A stretch of 64,000 bases of DNA from Aquilaria yunnanensis (GCA_039654915.1 CM077599.1:78026001-78090000), one strand, 5' to 3'; shown: positions 45,046 through 57,785, counted from the first letter of the stretch. A program made the numbers and translations. Notes: generated from the sequence alone by a model not told the origin.

Positions 45046-48000
45046 TCAAACATCATCGCCTTCATCTGACTCTAAACTATCGAGCGATGCTTCATCATCT
45101 GATGTATCCCCATCAACTTGTGTGACCTCGATGTTCTCATCCATGTGTTGCACAATTTCAGGAACACACGTTAAATCGACAAGTATGTTAATCTCATCAA
45201 GGGCAATACCATCATTTGTTACCATTAGTACTTCACTTGAAATCACTTCTTGGAACGGCTCATTTGTGGTTTCTAACCGACATGTTTGCTCATCAGACAT
45301 TTCCTGAATCTCGTCAGATTGAATACTAAAATTATTCGATGCACAATCGATGAAAGCTCGTGGCTTCGTCTTAACCACCGGCCACCATTGATGAAGAGTT
45401 TTGTTAGGGTACTCACAGTAGTAAACTTGTTGAGCCTGAGTTGCAAAGATAAATGGCTCAAGTGGTGATAACCTTGACTTCCATTTAACGTCAACAACAC
45501 CAGTACGTGCGCACGTTCGAACACCACGTGTCGGATCAAACCAAGTACATTTGAACAGCGTCATGACTTCATACCCACTCCCGTGGTACTCAATACGTAT
45601 AATCTCATCAATAAGACCATAAAAATCATAGCCACTGGATCCCCAAGTCTCACCCTTCACGCAAACACCATAATTTTGTGTCGTTTTGTCTTGGCCGTAG
45701 GCTTGTGTGTGGAAACGAAAACCATTCACAATACATCCATTGTATGAAACGGCAACTCGAATAGGACCACGGGCTAATTGAACAATACGAGGATCTAATT
45801 TATCCTTGAAACGGTTAACCTGAAAATAGAAAAGTTGATATAACAAATTATAAATTGCACAGTATATTCAAACTAAACAAAATGTAGGGAACATCAAAAT
45901 TATCACGCCACGAAACTCACGTATGATGAGAACCATTCGGTCAAATACTGATCTCGATAACTTTGTAATTCACTTTCACCTAATTGGGGAAATCTTGTTG
46001 ATATATAAGAGTCAAAGTGCCTGAAATGATAACTAGTCAATAATGAATTAAAGCAATCTTGTTGATATAAAAACCCTCACAATTGTTTACATATATGTTA
46101 CCTGATAATCGGTATAATCTCATTGCAGTTGCGCAAAGTGTAGATATGGATTTGATGTTTCTCAATGGGATCAAGTAAGCGTTGTCGCCCGCAGTTGGGT
46201 ATGTTACGACATCTTGTATTGAAGATAGATAACAATTGACCCTCGACATCAGCCACAGGAATAGCAATATCATCATTTCGTGGGACCCTGTTTAACCGTG
46301 TAGGAATATTTACTTCAAAGTAATGGCTACAAAATGTAGACATTTCTTGCACCAAGTACGCTTCCACAATTGATCCTTCAATTGCAGTTTTATTTCTAGC
46401 CTTTCACTTCAATGACCGCATTAGTCTGCTAAGTTAAAAAAATATAACAATTAATGACATGTAATATGCAAAAATTATCGACATATAATATATGAAAATT
46501 ATTGACAGAAATATGAATGCAGATTAAAAAATTACCTTTCAAATGGGTACATCCATCGAAATTGAACTGGACCACACAACTTTGCCTCAAGAGGGAGGTG
46601 GATAACAATATGTTCCATCGAATCAAAAAAGGCAGGAGGAAATATCTTCTCTAGCTTACATATGGTAACCACTATATTCCGCTCCAACTGTTATATGTCA
46701 TCAAATCGAATCCTACTTGTGCATAAGGTTCTGAAAAATGAGCAAAACTCAGAAATCGTCTCCCATATAGGACCTGGCATATACCCACGTAATGCAATAG
46801 GAAGCAACCTTTGCATTAACACATGACAATCGTGACTCTTGAAGTTATAGAATGTACCGTCACTCAAGTTAACCGTACGGCCCAAGTTCGAGGCATACCC
46901 ATCAGGCATCTTTATCGTTCTCAGCCACAGAGTAACATCTCTTATATGTTCCCGACTCAACGTATAAGATGCTTTTGGTTTTACATATTTCCCCCTAATA
47001 TTTCGTAAATGTAGTTCACGCCGCATATTTTTTAACTCCTGAAGCGAAAGGCGAGAATTGGAGTTATCTTTTGTTTTCCCACGTATATCCATAACAGTAT
47101 TAAAAATATTCTCGAAACAATTTTTTTCAATATGCATGACGTCCAAATTATGGCGAACTAGCAAATGCTTCCAGTACGGCAACTCCCAGAATATACTCTG
47201 CTTTAACCAATTATGTCATTCTCCAAACCCCGCAACTCAGTGTTTATCATATGAAGAGCCAAACGGAGGAAAACAATACCCAACCAACATATCATGTATG
47301 TCCTCACCTGACTTATATGGACTAGCGACAGCACTAACCTTCTTCCCTGGGATGAACGATGTTACATTTGAACGGAATGTGTGATTATGTGGTAAAAAAA
47401 CCCTATGACAATCAAACCAACATGGCTTTCTGCATTTCTTCAACATAAATGTATCAATTTCATCCATGCAATATGGACAAGCCAGCTTACCATGGGTACT
47501 CCAACCTGAAAGGTTTCCTAGTGCAGGAAAATCATTAATTGTCCATAATAAACATGCTTTCATAACAAAATTTTGTTGTCGACAACTGTCCCATGTAACA
47601 ACCCCTTCCGACCATAAAGTTTTGAGCTCCTCAATCAATGGTCGTAAGAATACATCAATGTTGCATCCTGGTGCTCTAGGACCAGGAATGAGGAGAGTCA
47701 TAAAGATGAAGGGTTCTTTCATACACAGTTCTAGCGGAAGATTGTAAACAACTATAAAAATTGGCCATATCGTGTATATTCCACCAATAACATTATTCGG
47801 GTTAAATCCATCGGTACACAATCCGAGCCTAACATTTCTAATTTCATCAGCGAATGATGGGAATGTTCGATCTACGTGACGCCACGCTTCAGACTGACAT
47901 GGATGACCCATACTTCCATCATTGCATGAATTATTATAAGCATGCCAAGTCATGTGAGTCGCTGTTTTTGATGACATGTACAAGCGCTTCAACCTGCTTG

Positions 48001-48931
48001 TTATTGGTAGATACCGTAACAATTTTTTCGGAATCAACGTCTTCCTTCCGAAGGTTACTCTTTCTTTATATCTACTGCTTCCACATTCACGACAATGTGT
48101 TAATTTCTCATCTTCCCGATAGAATAGCATACAGTTATTCTCACATGCATGAATTTTTATATAAGGCAACCCAAGTCCTTTTGTGAGTTGTTTCGTATCA
48201 TATAGGGTGGATGGGAGTCTATTACTTTCAGGCAACATTTCTTTCATAAGCTCCAGTACTCTATCGAAACAACGATCTGTCATATTAAACTCACTTTTGC
48301 AACTTAACAATTGGGTCATTGCAGACAACCGTGTTTGTTTAGTGCACCTATCCCACAATGGTGCATTTGCATCGTCCAACAAATTATAAAATTGTTGTGC
48401 GGTCGGATTAGGTAACCCCTCTCTCATTTCAGACACATCGAACACATTATCATTATTATCACTGCCATTATCAGGTTCTTCGACATCAGCATCGATAAAC
48501 TCTTCATCTGATAACATTCTTTCACTATTTCCAGATCCTAAATTCGATGATAACGGACCCATTGATTCACATACCATCTGTTCATACGCATTTACACTAC
48601 TTGATTCTCCCCTTGTCCCTCCATATAACTGCGATGGAAAATAGCTACAGGCCATATTGAAATTGTGCAGATTGCTATCATATTGTTCGTTGTGACAGTG
48701 CCATATGTAATAGTTTGGCGTAAATCCATATCGAAACAAATGCTCTCTCACTTTCAGCTCTATTCGATAAAATCTGTTATTACATTTACGACAAGGACAT
48801 TTAATCATTTCTGACTCCTTCCCACTAAATGCAAACTGTAGAAACTCATTAACACCAGCCATAAACGCAGAATTCATATATCCATCTGTATCTGTCCTCT
48901 GGTACATCCATTCACGTCCATTAGCAGCCAT
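45046..48931 (-). pseudogene. CACTA-1 TNP2 transposase with DUF4218 and DUF4216 parts, four exons, broken
   Basis: Exons on the minus strand: 48931-46536, 46425-46102, 46020-45921, 45819-45046. The frame joins through all GT..AG borders. The N-terminal Transpos_assoc domain has REWMYQRTDTDGYM and CPCRKCNN. The TNP2 (Transposase_21) core follows with HACENNCMLFYRE, HCRECGSSRY, LCTDGFNPNN, PGPRAPG and ACPYCMDEIDTF, and later NLDVMHIEKNCFENI. DUF4218-like parts are IFPPAFFDSMEH and MSTFCSHYFEVN, and the DUF4216 exon has NYGVCVKGETWGSSGYDFYG and LFKCTWFDP. It catalyses cutting and joining in this family. The first 564 codons are open. Stops: TGA 47237, TGA 47216, TAA 46691 (shared with CACTA-2) and TGA 46404. 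CACTA-2 keeps CGA, TGG and CGA at the three TGA sites. Confidence 0.9.
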
Positions 48932-49113
48932 TTTGTTTCCCTTGTAAAATAGACAGTAAAAACCCTCAACATAAATACATAATATATTTATTACATTTCA
49001 TATAATATAAATATAATGAAAATGTAAATGAATTACTTATATATGTCATGCATATATGTCAACATTCCATAACTGAACAACCTAGCTACTCCATTAAGGT
49101 AAGGGCCCTACTC

Positions 49114-49345
49114 CATTGAAAGTTGTATAAGCAGTAAACCATTTTAACTGTTCCATATTAGTAGCATTTTATGTAAATTTCGGTAGCATTTCCCGTCAGT
49201 TCCCGTTCACAGTGTTTCTCAATAATATCAACTTATTGAGAAACACATGACGGGAACAATTTGGGAAATACTCTACCAAATTTCACATATTGCTATTACG
49301 GCAGGAACACATTAACTGAAATACTGCTTATACAAGTTTCAACTG
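49114..49345. repeat. CACTA-1 ~230-bp foldback upstream of TNP2
   Basis: The left arm, from about 49114 (TTGAAAGTTGTATAAGCAG) to 49225 (GTGTTTCTCAATAA), is mirrored by the right arm, from 49233 (TTATTGAGAAACAC) to 49345 (CTGCTTATACAAGTTTCAA). The loop is only about 7 bases. The inner 14 bp pair perfectly; the remainder has mismatches. It lies 0.2-0.4 kb before the TNP2 start, perhaps in its 5' UTR or promoter. The counterpart in CACTA-2 is 62214-62443. Confidence 0.85.
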
Positions 49346-49789
49346 TCCAACTTGGACAATCCATGATTATGTTAATTAGAAATATGACTTAATCCAATAC
49401 ATCTTGTTTGCCACCAATTTGAATCGGACCAATATTATATTTGTCATCAACACAATCATGGATGGAGAATCTAAGGTATACTAAATAAACACTTATATTA
49501 TGCAACTACATGATGTGATAAGTCATCTACCTAAAACAACATAACTATATCTCATAAAAAATAATAATTACCATTTAAATCACTAACATCTAAAGTCAGC
49601 TACCTAAAACAACATAAGCATATCTTATAACAAATAAATAATTAACAAAAAAATTACTAATTTATAAATTACTTATAAATACCTCTATTGAGCTGAAGAA
49701 GATGTTGAAGCGGAAGTCAAATTTGAAGTAGCAATTGTTGCTGGGACGAGTTGGAGAAGAGAAGTGGGAGGGTATTTATAGCCAAATTT

Positions 49790-50273
49790 TGTAGTAATAT
49801 CGTAGGTATTATATATAAAAAGTTAAACTGCAAGAGTAATGTAGGAAAGTTGCAGTAACTAACGTCAAAAAACTGTAGGAAAAAAAAACTGTCGGAAAAT
49901 TGCAGGATTATAATTCCTACATTTTTAAGACACTCACGCTTTTTTTGTCTCAAAAGCGTAGGAAAATAAAATGAAGGAAAAGCGTCGGACAGATTTTTGT
50001 CTCAAAACCATAGGAAAAATAAATGCAGGAAAAGCGTCGGACACATTGTCCGACGCTTTTCCTACATACGCGCCTCAAAACCGTCGGACAAGTTGGCGCC
50101 ATTAATTCCCGCCATTTTACGCTGACATTTATCCTACGCTTTTTTGTGTCAGAAATTTAGTGAATGAAAACCGTAGGACATAACATTTTGTCCGACGGTT
50201 TTCCTGCGAATAAGTTTGCTACGCTTTTTTTCGTAGGAAATTTTCGTAGCAAATAACCTTCATCCTTGTAGTG
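49790..50273. repeat. CACTA-1 5'-side subterminal repeats
   Basis: Words CGTAGG, TGTAGGAAA, AAAGCGTCGGACA, AAAACCGTCGGACA and TCCTACGCTTTT occur in both orientations up to the terminal CTTGTAGTG. This end is upstream of TNP2 and by analogy with En/Spm would also hold its promoter. Confidence 0.8.
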
Positions 50274-50373
50274 ATGCATGAAAATATATCAAAACAATAT
50301 CAGGTGAATTGTTGTTGAAGATAATGTTGTTGCGAGCTAGTTAAAGAACCCAAAGCACGGCCTTTGCAGAAAC

Positions 50374-50887
50374 TAGGGATGGAAGTGAGTCAGACTGAGT
50401 CCAAACACCCCAGGCTTGAAGCTCGGCTTGTTAGGGATTAGCTCGGCTTGGGCTTGAGCTCGAGTTCGATGAGTTTTGAAGATGAGGCTCGAAGCTCGGC
50501 TCGAAAAGGCTCGAGGTCAGCTTGGTAGCTCGATAAACTCAAAACTCGATTTAAGGTTGAGCTCAATTCAAACTCGATCTAAGGAATAAAAATTGAAATT
50601 TTATCAATTCAAGCTGGATCTAAAGAATAAAAGTTGGAATTTTAGAATTTAGGTATAATAAAAAACAAAGTTAATTAAGTTTTTATATTAAAAAACATTA
50701 GACTCGTTAGGTTCGATAAAAGTTCAAGTCAAACAGTACCAGACTTGAATTTTGGCTCGTTTAGAGTTCAAACTTAAAATGAGACTTGAAGCTTGGCTTG
50801 AAACTCGTTATACTTGATTCAATAACAAAAAAAATTGAACTCAAGCTCGAATTGTTAGATAAAAGGATTAACTCATTTTCACCCCTA
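50374..50887. mobile_element. hAT-type MITE, 514 bp, with imperfect 8-bp TSD
   Basis: It starts TAGGGATGGAAGTGAGTC and ends ACTCATTTTCACCCCTA. The flanking 8-mers GCAGAAAC (50366-50373) and GCAAAAGC (50888-50895) differ at two positions. Inside are many GCTCGGCTTG, GCTCGA and AACTCGA words in both directions. It sits in the LINE relic that CACTA-1 also hit. Confidence 0.65.
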
Positions 50888-50915
50888 GCAAAAGCATCCC
50901 AAAGTTTTTTTTTTT

Positions 50916-52310
50916 GATATTGATCCCAACTAGGGATGAAAATTTCAGGTTTTGAGTTGGGTTTAGACTCAAACTCAAAATTATTGGAACCATTCACAAA
51001 CTCGAATTTGATCCAACCGGATTTAGGCATCTAACCCGAATTGTCCTAACCAAAAAAATTGGATTAAGGTCGGGTTGGGTCAGTTTAGCCCGACATCCAT
51101 TGTTGCTGCCAACTCTCCTTTGCCGCCTCATCCCTTACGCTCCCTCACTACCGACAACAACATAGAATTTTTTCTTTTTGGCTGGAAGCAACAACATAGA
51201 ATTGATTCCATCCCACACTAGAAGCAGCAAGACAATTTTTTCTTTTTCACGTGTTGAGATCGACGACAGGTCATTAAGGAGGAGATCAAACTTTGCGTGC
51301 ATGTGTTGAGGCGAAGATTGATGATTGGCTGATGGCGATGAGCAGAGAATGGTGTGCGAGGTGTGATGGTGTGCATAAGAGTGCTTATTCGATTTTTTTT
51401 AACCAAATTTATTTGGTTTTCAGTCCTATATACTAACAACTGAATAGACCGAATTATATGAGAAAACCAAAATAATTGAAAATCAAAGTAACCGAATTTT
51501 TTTTGGTTATTTGCTTTTTAATCAAAATAACCGAATTCTATGCATACATATTTCAAACTTTAAATATCCATGACATATTCCAATCTAAACACACATTCAA
51601 ATCACATAGTAAATATCTATAATCCATTCCAAATTTAAACATCACATATATACACATATCAAATATTCATCACAAACATAATCCTTCCCAAATCTCAAAC
51701 ATAAGTATTAGTAAAATAAAAATTTGGTTATTTTGGCTAATTGAATTTTAATTGAAGCAAATAAAAAATTGAATCAAATTTTTATATCAATTTTCAATTA
51801 TAACTGGAAACTAAAACTATATCTAAAAGTGATAACTGAAAACTGAAATTATATCTAGGGTAGAGTTACAATGACAAGTGAGAAGAAGGCTGAGAGGGCG
51901 ATGGAGGTGGTTGAGGGTGGGTGATGCTAATGGGCGAAGAAGCTAAGGCTGAGGTCTAAGGGTGAGGGAGGAAGAGGTCGTGTGATGGTGCGAAGAAGGT
52001 AACTCCTTAAGAAGGAGGGAGAACGAGAATGGGGTGACAACGATAAGGGTGAGTGAGAATGAGAAGGGTTTTGTGGGTTAGGGTTAGTTTTCAGTAGATT
52101 GGGTTGGGCTTAGAGTAAGATGGGCTAAGTAACTCTTTTAATAGTTTGGGTCATTTCTGCTTAAGTCGGGTTAGATCCAAATAAACCTTTTTTTACTTAT
52201 TTATATTTGTTCAAGTTTGTCAACCCGAACTATATTTTTTCAATCTTTAATCTAACCCTAACTCGACATTTTGGGTCAGGTTTTGGGTTAAGGCCACTTG
52301 CTTTTAGCCC
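50916..52310. other. Possible degenerate hAT-like element plus spacer
   Basis: TAGGGATGAAAATTTCAGG at about 50931 and the inverse-type end TTGCTTTTAGCCCTA at about 52310 resemble hAT ends of the GGGTTGGGTT-rich kind, and GGGTTGGGT or AACCCGA words occur inside. The flanking 8-mers do not match, so the boundaries are not proven. No gene is present; G- and A-rich low-complexity DNA lies at 51880-52050. Confidence 0.35.
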
Positions 52311-54010
52311 TAATGGTAGCAACTTTTGGAATTTTAATTTAAACTCTATGGTAATTATATTATAATAATTTCAAGTTATCTGGTATTTTTCTTACAGTTA
52401 ATTGATATTTAAAAAACATTATTTCACATTTACAAAGAGAAAAAAACTAATAATTCAAAATGTCCATTAACTATAAAAGAATATTAGACAAGGCAAAATT
52501 TTCTATAAATAGTTGCCATAAAATCCAAATTAGAATTTTAGGTATTATACTTAGAATGTGTAAAAGGAACAATGGAAAAGTGTAGATTCCAAACTTTTGG
52601 GGTGTATCTGTAATATCAACTAAAATTCAGTAGCTAACTGTAACTTACCCATTATAAATTTACTTTATGCATCCAAACTTAGTTTGGGTGCCTCTCGGAT
52701 CTTGAAAAAAGTAGATATTTCTCCTTTCTTATACTTTAGATTATCCATTACCAAACCTAGACCTATTTAGAATGCTTCTGTGTAAAAAAAGGAAAAATTA
52801 ATCAACTTGTGAGAGTATATAAAGATTGCAAAAATATCCGCAAATAGTCTGTGATACTATTGGACTCGTCGATGTCCAGTGGCTAAGGGGGCCTCATGTG
52901 AGGCCATGTTACTTAACGGTGTGGACGTATCTATTACTGTGATAAATTGTTGGAATATCAAGATTAATAAAAAATCTTGCCCATGTTCCTCTTTGCGGTA
53001 AATATTTTAGGGATAAGTTCACGTTGCCCCTTCTGTTTTACTATTAATTAAACTTTTACCTTCTAAGTTTGAAAACCTACTCTTACTCCCCATAATTTTG
53101 TTTTTCAACTTTAGTGGAGCAAGAGATTATATTGTCAGACAGAGGAAAAATAATGATCTAAATGGTTAATTAATTAGAAAATGGATATAAATAGTTTTCA
53201 TTTACTGAAAAATAGTAACTAGGTAATTTAATTTTAAATTTGTAAGACTAATATCATGTCGTGTAAAAAAAGTAGACAGATGAGTGTACATGTTTCCGAA
53301 TTGTGAGGCACAAAAGTAAAATAAACATTGAAGCTCAAGGAAAAAAGTGTAATTCACCCTTGTTACAAGTTACAACCAATCTGTCCCTCTTGAATATTTT
53401 ACGGTTACCCCTAAACATTGTTTGATATTACGGTTGCACCCTTAAGATTTAGAAATCAACACTTCCCCATACTTCTTTTACATTTTCATGCAACAAATTA
53501 TGGAATCCTAATTTAAAATATTTAGTAATTATATTCTAGTAATTTCAAGTTGTCTAATTTTTTTTATCGATACTTAAAAAAATATTATTTTACATTTTCA
53601 AAGAAGAAAAAGTGATAATTTAAAATTCCCAAGTTAGTGCATTAATTATAAAAAAAATTGGACAGATTAATACTTGGATAATTACTATATAGTTTGAATT
53701 ATGATATTTCATAAATTTCATTTGATAAGATAAAAAAAGTACTGGAAAACTATAGATTCCTAAACCTCAAGAGTATAACTATAATATTTACCCTTTTGGT
53801 GGAAGTTCTCCGTTATCCGATTTTGGGAGAAAGTTCATATATCAACAAAATCTCTTCCACATTTTTTAACCAAACTAAAGAACTATCACATTGGGCTTCT
53901 TTTTTCTATCTTGAATCTATCATCACTCAACACATTCGTTCTTAGCTTTGATGACATATCCCGTACATATAGCATAACCGCAGCTCAATTGATTTTATAA
54001 CTTTTATAAT
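52311..54010. other. Spacer with fragments of the 35.4-kb TIR family and a possible small TIR element
   Basis: 52320-52405 and 53505-53580 repeat the inner words of the element at 35418-36171. Between about 53010 and 53362 the ends AGGGATAAGTTCACGTTG and CAATTCG...GTGTAATTCACCCT look like a decayed TIR pair of about 350 bp; no TSD was found. A stretch at 52690-52790 resembles 26830-26930 (both end ATGCTTCTGTGT), perhaps a SINE family. No gene is seen. Confidence 0.35.
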
Positions 54011-54320
54011 CACTACAAGAAAATAAGGCATTTGAAACGGGAAAAAATGTAGGGAAACCATAGGAAATGGTCATTTCCCACAATTAAAATCATTGGACAA
54101 AACTGTAGGAAAAAGTAGTGTCGAAAATAAAAACCGTCGGATAAGCGTAAAATACTCCTACACTTTTGTGATGACCGTGGACCCCAGTTTATCCGACGGT
54201 TTTGAGATGCATTAACTCCTACATTTTTTTTAGAAAAGTATTTCCTACAGTTTTGTGATCCCACAACCTCCTACGGTTTTTTGACATTAATATTGTTCAT
54301 ACGATTTTGTGACAAGTTAA
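54011..54320. repeat. CACTA-2 3'-side subterminal repeats
   Basis: Same words as CACTA-1 (GTAGGGAAAC, ACCGTCGGATAAGCG, ATCCGACGGTTTTGAGATG, TCCTACGGTTTT), with more substitutions. An (ATT)n tract follows at about 54380-54433, as in the sister copy. Confidence 0.75.
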
Positions 54321-54396
54321 AGAATTTAGTAAATTAATTTATACATAAATTAAAAACATATTATATTGCATTATATATATAATAATAATAATAATA

Positions 54397-54435
<39 letters not shown>

Positions 54436-54532
54436 ACAATTGATCAAAGTAGTCAATAATTCACTATACATAACAATAATCAAAATTTACAGAAAAAGGT
54501 TAATTACAAAAAACTAAAGGTCTAATACAAAA

Positions 54533-56515
54533 TCAATAGGATGCAGTGCCGGCTGATCATCCCTATCTCGCTGGCTACGATTGTCCTCATGATGCTAAGT
54601 GGAGGATCCAGTCCATAGGTCGTCTGAGAGAGCTGATGCAGGTATAATCCCCTGCTGGATCAACCTGTTAAGCATGACACTCATTGTAGCATCAGTCTCT
54701 TGCTGGACCTGAGTGCGAACGTCTGCTTATAACCGAGTAAAATCACTCCGTAGCTGGGTGTTCTTAGCTTTCAGCTGAGCAATCTTAGCCGAATCAGCAC
54801 GTGGAGCCTAAAAAATTTGATAAGTAGCAATTACCAATGTAAAAGTGGTAAAAATAATTAATTAAGCTAATTGTGAATGTAAAATTTGGTGGGCCTCATA
54901 CCCCGCTCCATACCTCTGCATCGAACTGTTGGTGGTCATCCGGATTATGGTATTTTTCTTGAATCGCTGGACATATCCATCCTACAAGAAAAAGAAATTA
55001 GAGTTAGTAAGACAGATATTATATTTTTAAAACATTATTAGTAGTGATAAATGAACATTTATTACTTGCAGCTGCTGTGAAATCAGATCGATGGGCTGAC
55101 CGGTCTTCTTGTGTCTATGCGTATGAGACCACCACTCATCAAATGATGGTTCAACTCCATCTCGGGCTTTTGTCTGCATAATTTTAGATATCATTAAAAA
55201 TTTAAGTACTTAATAAATCATAAAAAAAATTATAATGTATGGAAGGGAGAAGTTGGTACCATACGATCCTAGTGCATTTCATCTAGGATTAAGCCCATTG
55301 TGTGCTTTGGAATAAGGCCTGAGCTATCTGCTATGTGCTTGGCATGGGAACAAACCTTCGATAGCTTCTTCCATCTCTCCTGCTCCCACTGGTCATACAA
55401 CTGATTCCATACTTGCTGACTGTAGCAAGATGGAACATGTGGACGCAGCAAATTGTAGTTAGAGTTGGCGAAGAAGTCGGGATCTTCTAAATCGCAACGG
55501 ACCTCCAATGATAGACGCGGTTTCGCATAGACTGCGAACAGCAGTCGAACACAATCCGACAGATGGAGCCGAAGTCTCTGGGGTCCCATCTATAGTAGTT
55601 CTGCAATTTCACAAAAAAGAAAAAAATATGAATTATTCCATATAACTATTGTTTAAAAATGTACAGGAGCCAATTACCTCTAACTTGGTGACGTGCTCTT
55701 TTCGTGCAACTTGAGATGCATGTGACCAAGCTATATAACTTTCATCCCACAAACTCACATGAATGGAGGCTATGGTTGAATGAACAAAGTAATCAATGAG
55801 TAAGCTGTAACAAATGATGATTATAGTAAGATATATATATAAAGTAATGTAACTAAGAACAACGTATAATTATATCAACAATTAATTTCAGATGAGTTAG
55901 TAACACTTACTCTCGAGGGACGATTATCGGACGGTCCTGCAGAGGTGGAGGTGGTGGTAAGTCATCTACCTGTGGGCCTTGCCCTCTAGGGAGTGGGCCT
56001 TCATTAGCTGGCTGCGCGTTAGGTGCGACAGCTGGGCCGCCAATGGCCGGGTACTGCTGAGGCGGTTGATGCTGCTGATGTTGACTCGGGTATAGGCCAG
56101 GTAGATGAGTGGATATACTAATCTCATCTGGATCAAGGAATGAATTAGGATTGAGCTCCCATATGGGCTGCCCGATCCTTGTATATTGGTAATGAGATGA
56201 CCCGGATATTCCGCTTATATCCGGGTAATATGCATTGGTCTGCATGTCTCGAAACTGCTGAAATGCGGAGCTCGATGCACCGAATGTCTGAGGTACATAC
56301 GGTCTAGGCACCGGAGTATATGGCACCTGGGTCTGTGCCACCGAGGTCTGAGCTTGGGTCTGTGGCAACAAGGTCTTTGGCACCTGGGTTTGAGTCTTAG
56401 CCTGTGACACCTATGTACGTGTCACGGCAGGCTGTCGTGGACCCCGACTGCATCGCGGGTCATGTAAGTCCTTGGCCGGGCCTTTGCCCGAGCTTGACTG
56501 TCTGTGGCGAACCAT
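54533..56515 (-). pseudogene. CACTA-2 TnpA-like protein (Transposase_24 type), broken
   Basis: It starts at ATG 56515 (MVRHRQSSSGKGPAKD-like) and follows the exon layout of CACTA-1. Exon 1 has an early TAG near 56413 (ACATAGGTG, where CACTA-1 has ACACAG), after which 168 codons stay open (56410-55907) with FGASSSAFQQF and Pro-rich DDLPPPPPLQD. Exon 3 (55269-55589 and upstream) has QVWNQLYDQWEQERWKKLS, where CACTA-1 has a stop. The exon matching 41305-41144 has lost its second half (near 54880). The last exon is frameshifted near 54555. It cannot give a full protein. Confidence 0.8.
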
Positions 56516-57269
56516 CCTAAAATTAAAGTTTAACACGCTTTTAATTTTTTTAATTATTGCAAAATCATTTACTACATATATATGTAATACTAAATTACCA
56601 TTATGTCACAGTCTTGTATTTATAAATAACCATTACTACACTAACATTTACTTATTAAATTTCATTATTTCAGTAAACTCATTAATTTTTAAATTGATTC
56701 AATACCGTTTGTGTAGTTACACTTTTTTAAAATTACCAATTATTCGACATATACTTATTTATAAATTAAAATTATTAAACTAGCATTAATTGATTATACT
56801 AACATTACTAAAGTAACATTATTGTGCTAACTTTAATTTATTACACTAACATTATTGAAGTGACAACAATATTACTTTAACATTATTGACGTAACAGTTT
56901 TTTATTTTGACCACATAAATAGTAACATGCTTTTGTACAAATAGAACTTATCATTATTACACTAAAAATTATTTATAACTAACCACATACATATTACTAA
57001 TACCATATATAAAATTACTTAAAACATATAATATAAAAATTGGCTTTGAAAAATATAACATGCAATATATGCATTATGTAAACAACAACTATATATAATA
57101 ATAAACATTAATTATATATGAAAAAACAGCTTAAAAATTTAAAATACCTAGTTAAAATAGCTCTGGAGGGGAGTTTGGGAGTGGGTTTGGAAGAGGGCAT
57201 TGCTGAATAGAGGGAATGGAGTGATGAGAACTGGAGAATTCCCACGAATTTAAAGGGAAGATGCGGCGA

Positions 57270-57785
57270 TTAAGCTACCTAATTGTCCTACGATTTTCCT
57301 GCACTTTTTAAAAGTGTAAGAAAATTGTAGCAAATTATCCTACGGTTTTCTTATGAAAATTAGGAAATGCATCAAAAGCATAGGAAACGAAAATTTTAAG
57401 CTTCCCGCCATTAATTGGCTTCCCGCCTTGATTCCTACGGATTCTCAGCTTTAGTCCTACGGTTTTATGACAGTTACCTTGTCCTACAGTTTTGCTACTT
57501 ATTTTAAATATTAACGCAAAACTGTCGGATAGCGCACTGCCCTAGGTGACATTGTCCTATATCTTTTCTACAACTTTTTAAAACTGTGTTAAAACCATCG
57601 GTCATTTTCTACAGTTTTCCTACATACTTTTAATATTAACTCAAAACCGTCATATAACACATTGCCCTAGGTGATAGAGTACTACATCTTTCCTACAATT
57701 TTTTGAAAAATGCGTTAAAACCGTCGGTCATCACCTACACTTTTCCTATGTTTTTTTAGTATTAACTTAAAACCATCGGACGCTA
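57270..57785. repeat. CACTA-2 internal block of terminal-type repeats
   Basis: Words TCCTACG, TTTTCCT, GTAGGAAA and AAAACCGTCGGTCA or AAAACTGTCGGATA recur between the two genes, at the same relative place as 43560-44202 in CACTA-1. The copies have drifted (CATCGG, CCATCGGTC). Confidence 0.8.

Larger units (their letters stand above)
40190..50273. mobile_element. CACTA-1: CACTA (En/Spm) transposon, 10.1 kb, TSD ATG
   Basis: The ends are CACTACAAGAAAA (40190) and CTTGTAGTG (50273), with perfect 3-bp TSD ATG at 40187-40189 and 50274-50276. Subterminal regions hold many copies of CCTACG-, ACCGTCGGAC- and GTAGGAAA-type words. On the minus strand lie a TNP2 transposase gene (48931-45046) and, behind it, a TnpA-like Transposase_24 gene (42881-40788). 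Both have a well preserved exon layout but several stop codons, so the element is probably not autonomous now. The clean ends suggest a fairly recent insertion. The sister copy is at 54011-63268. Confidence 0.95.

Noticed and set aside
53010..53362. A complete TIR transposon of about 350 bp
   Set aside because: The ends are only loosely inverted and no TSD was found, so it is only mentioned as possible in the spacer entry.
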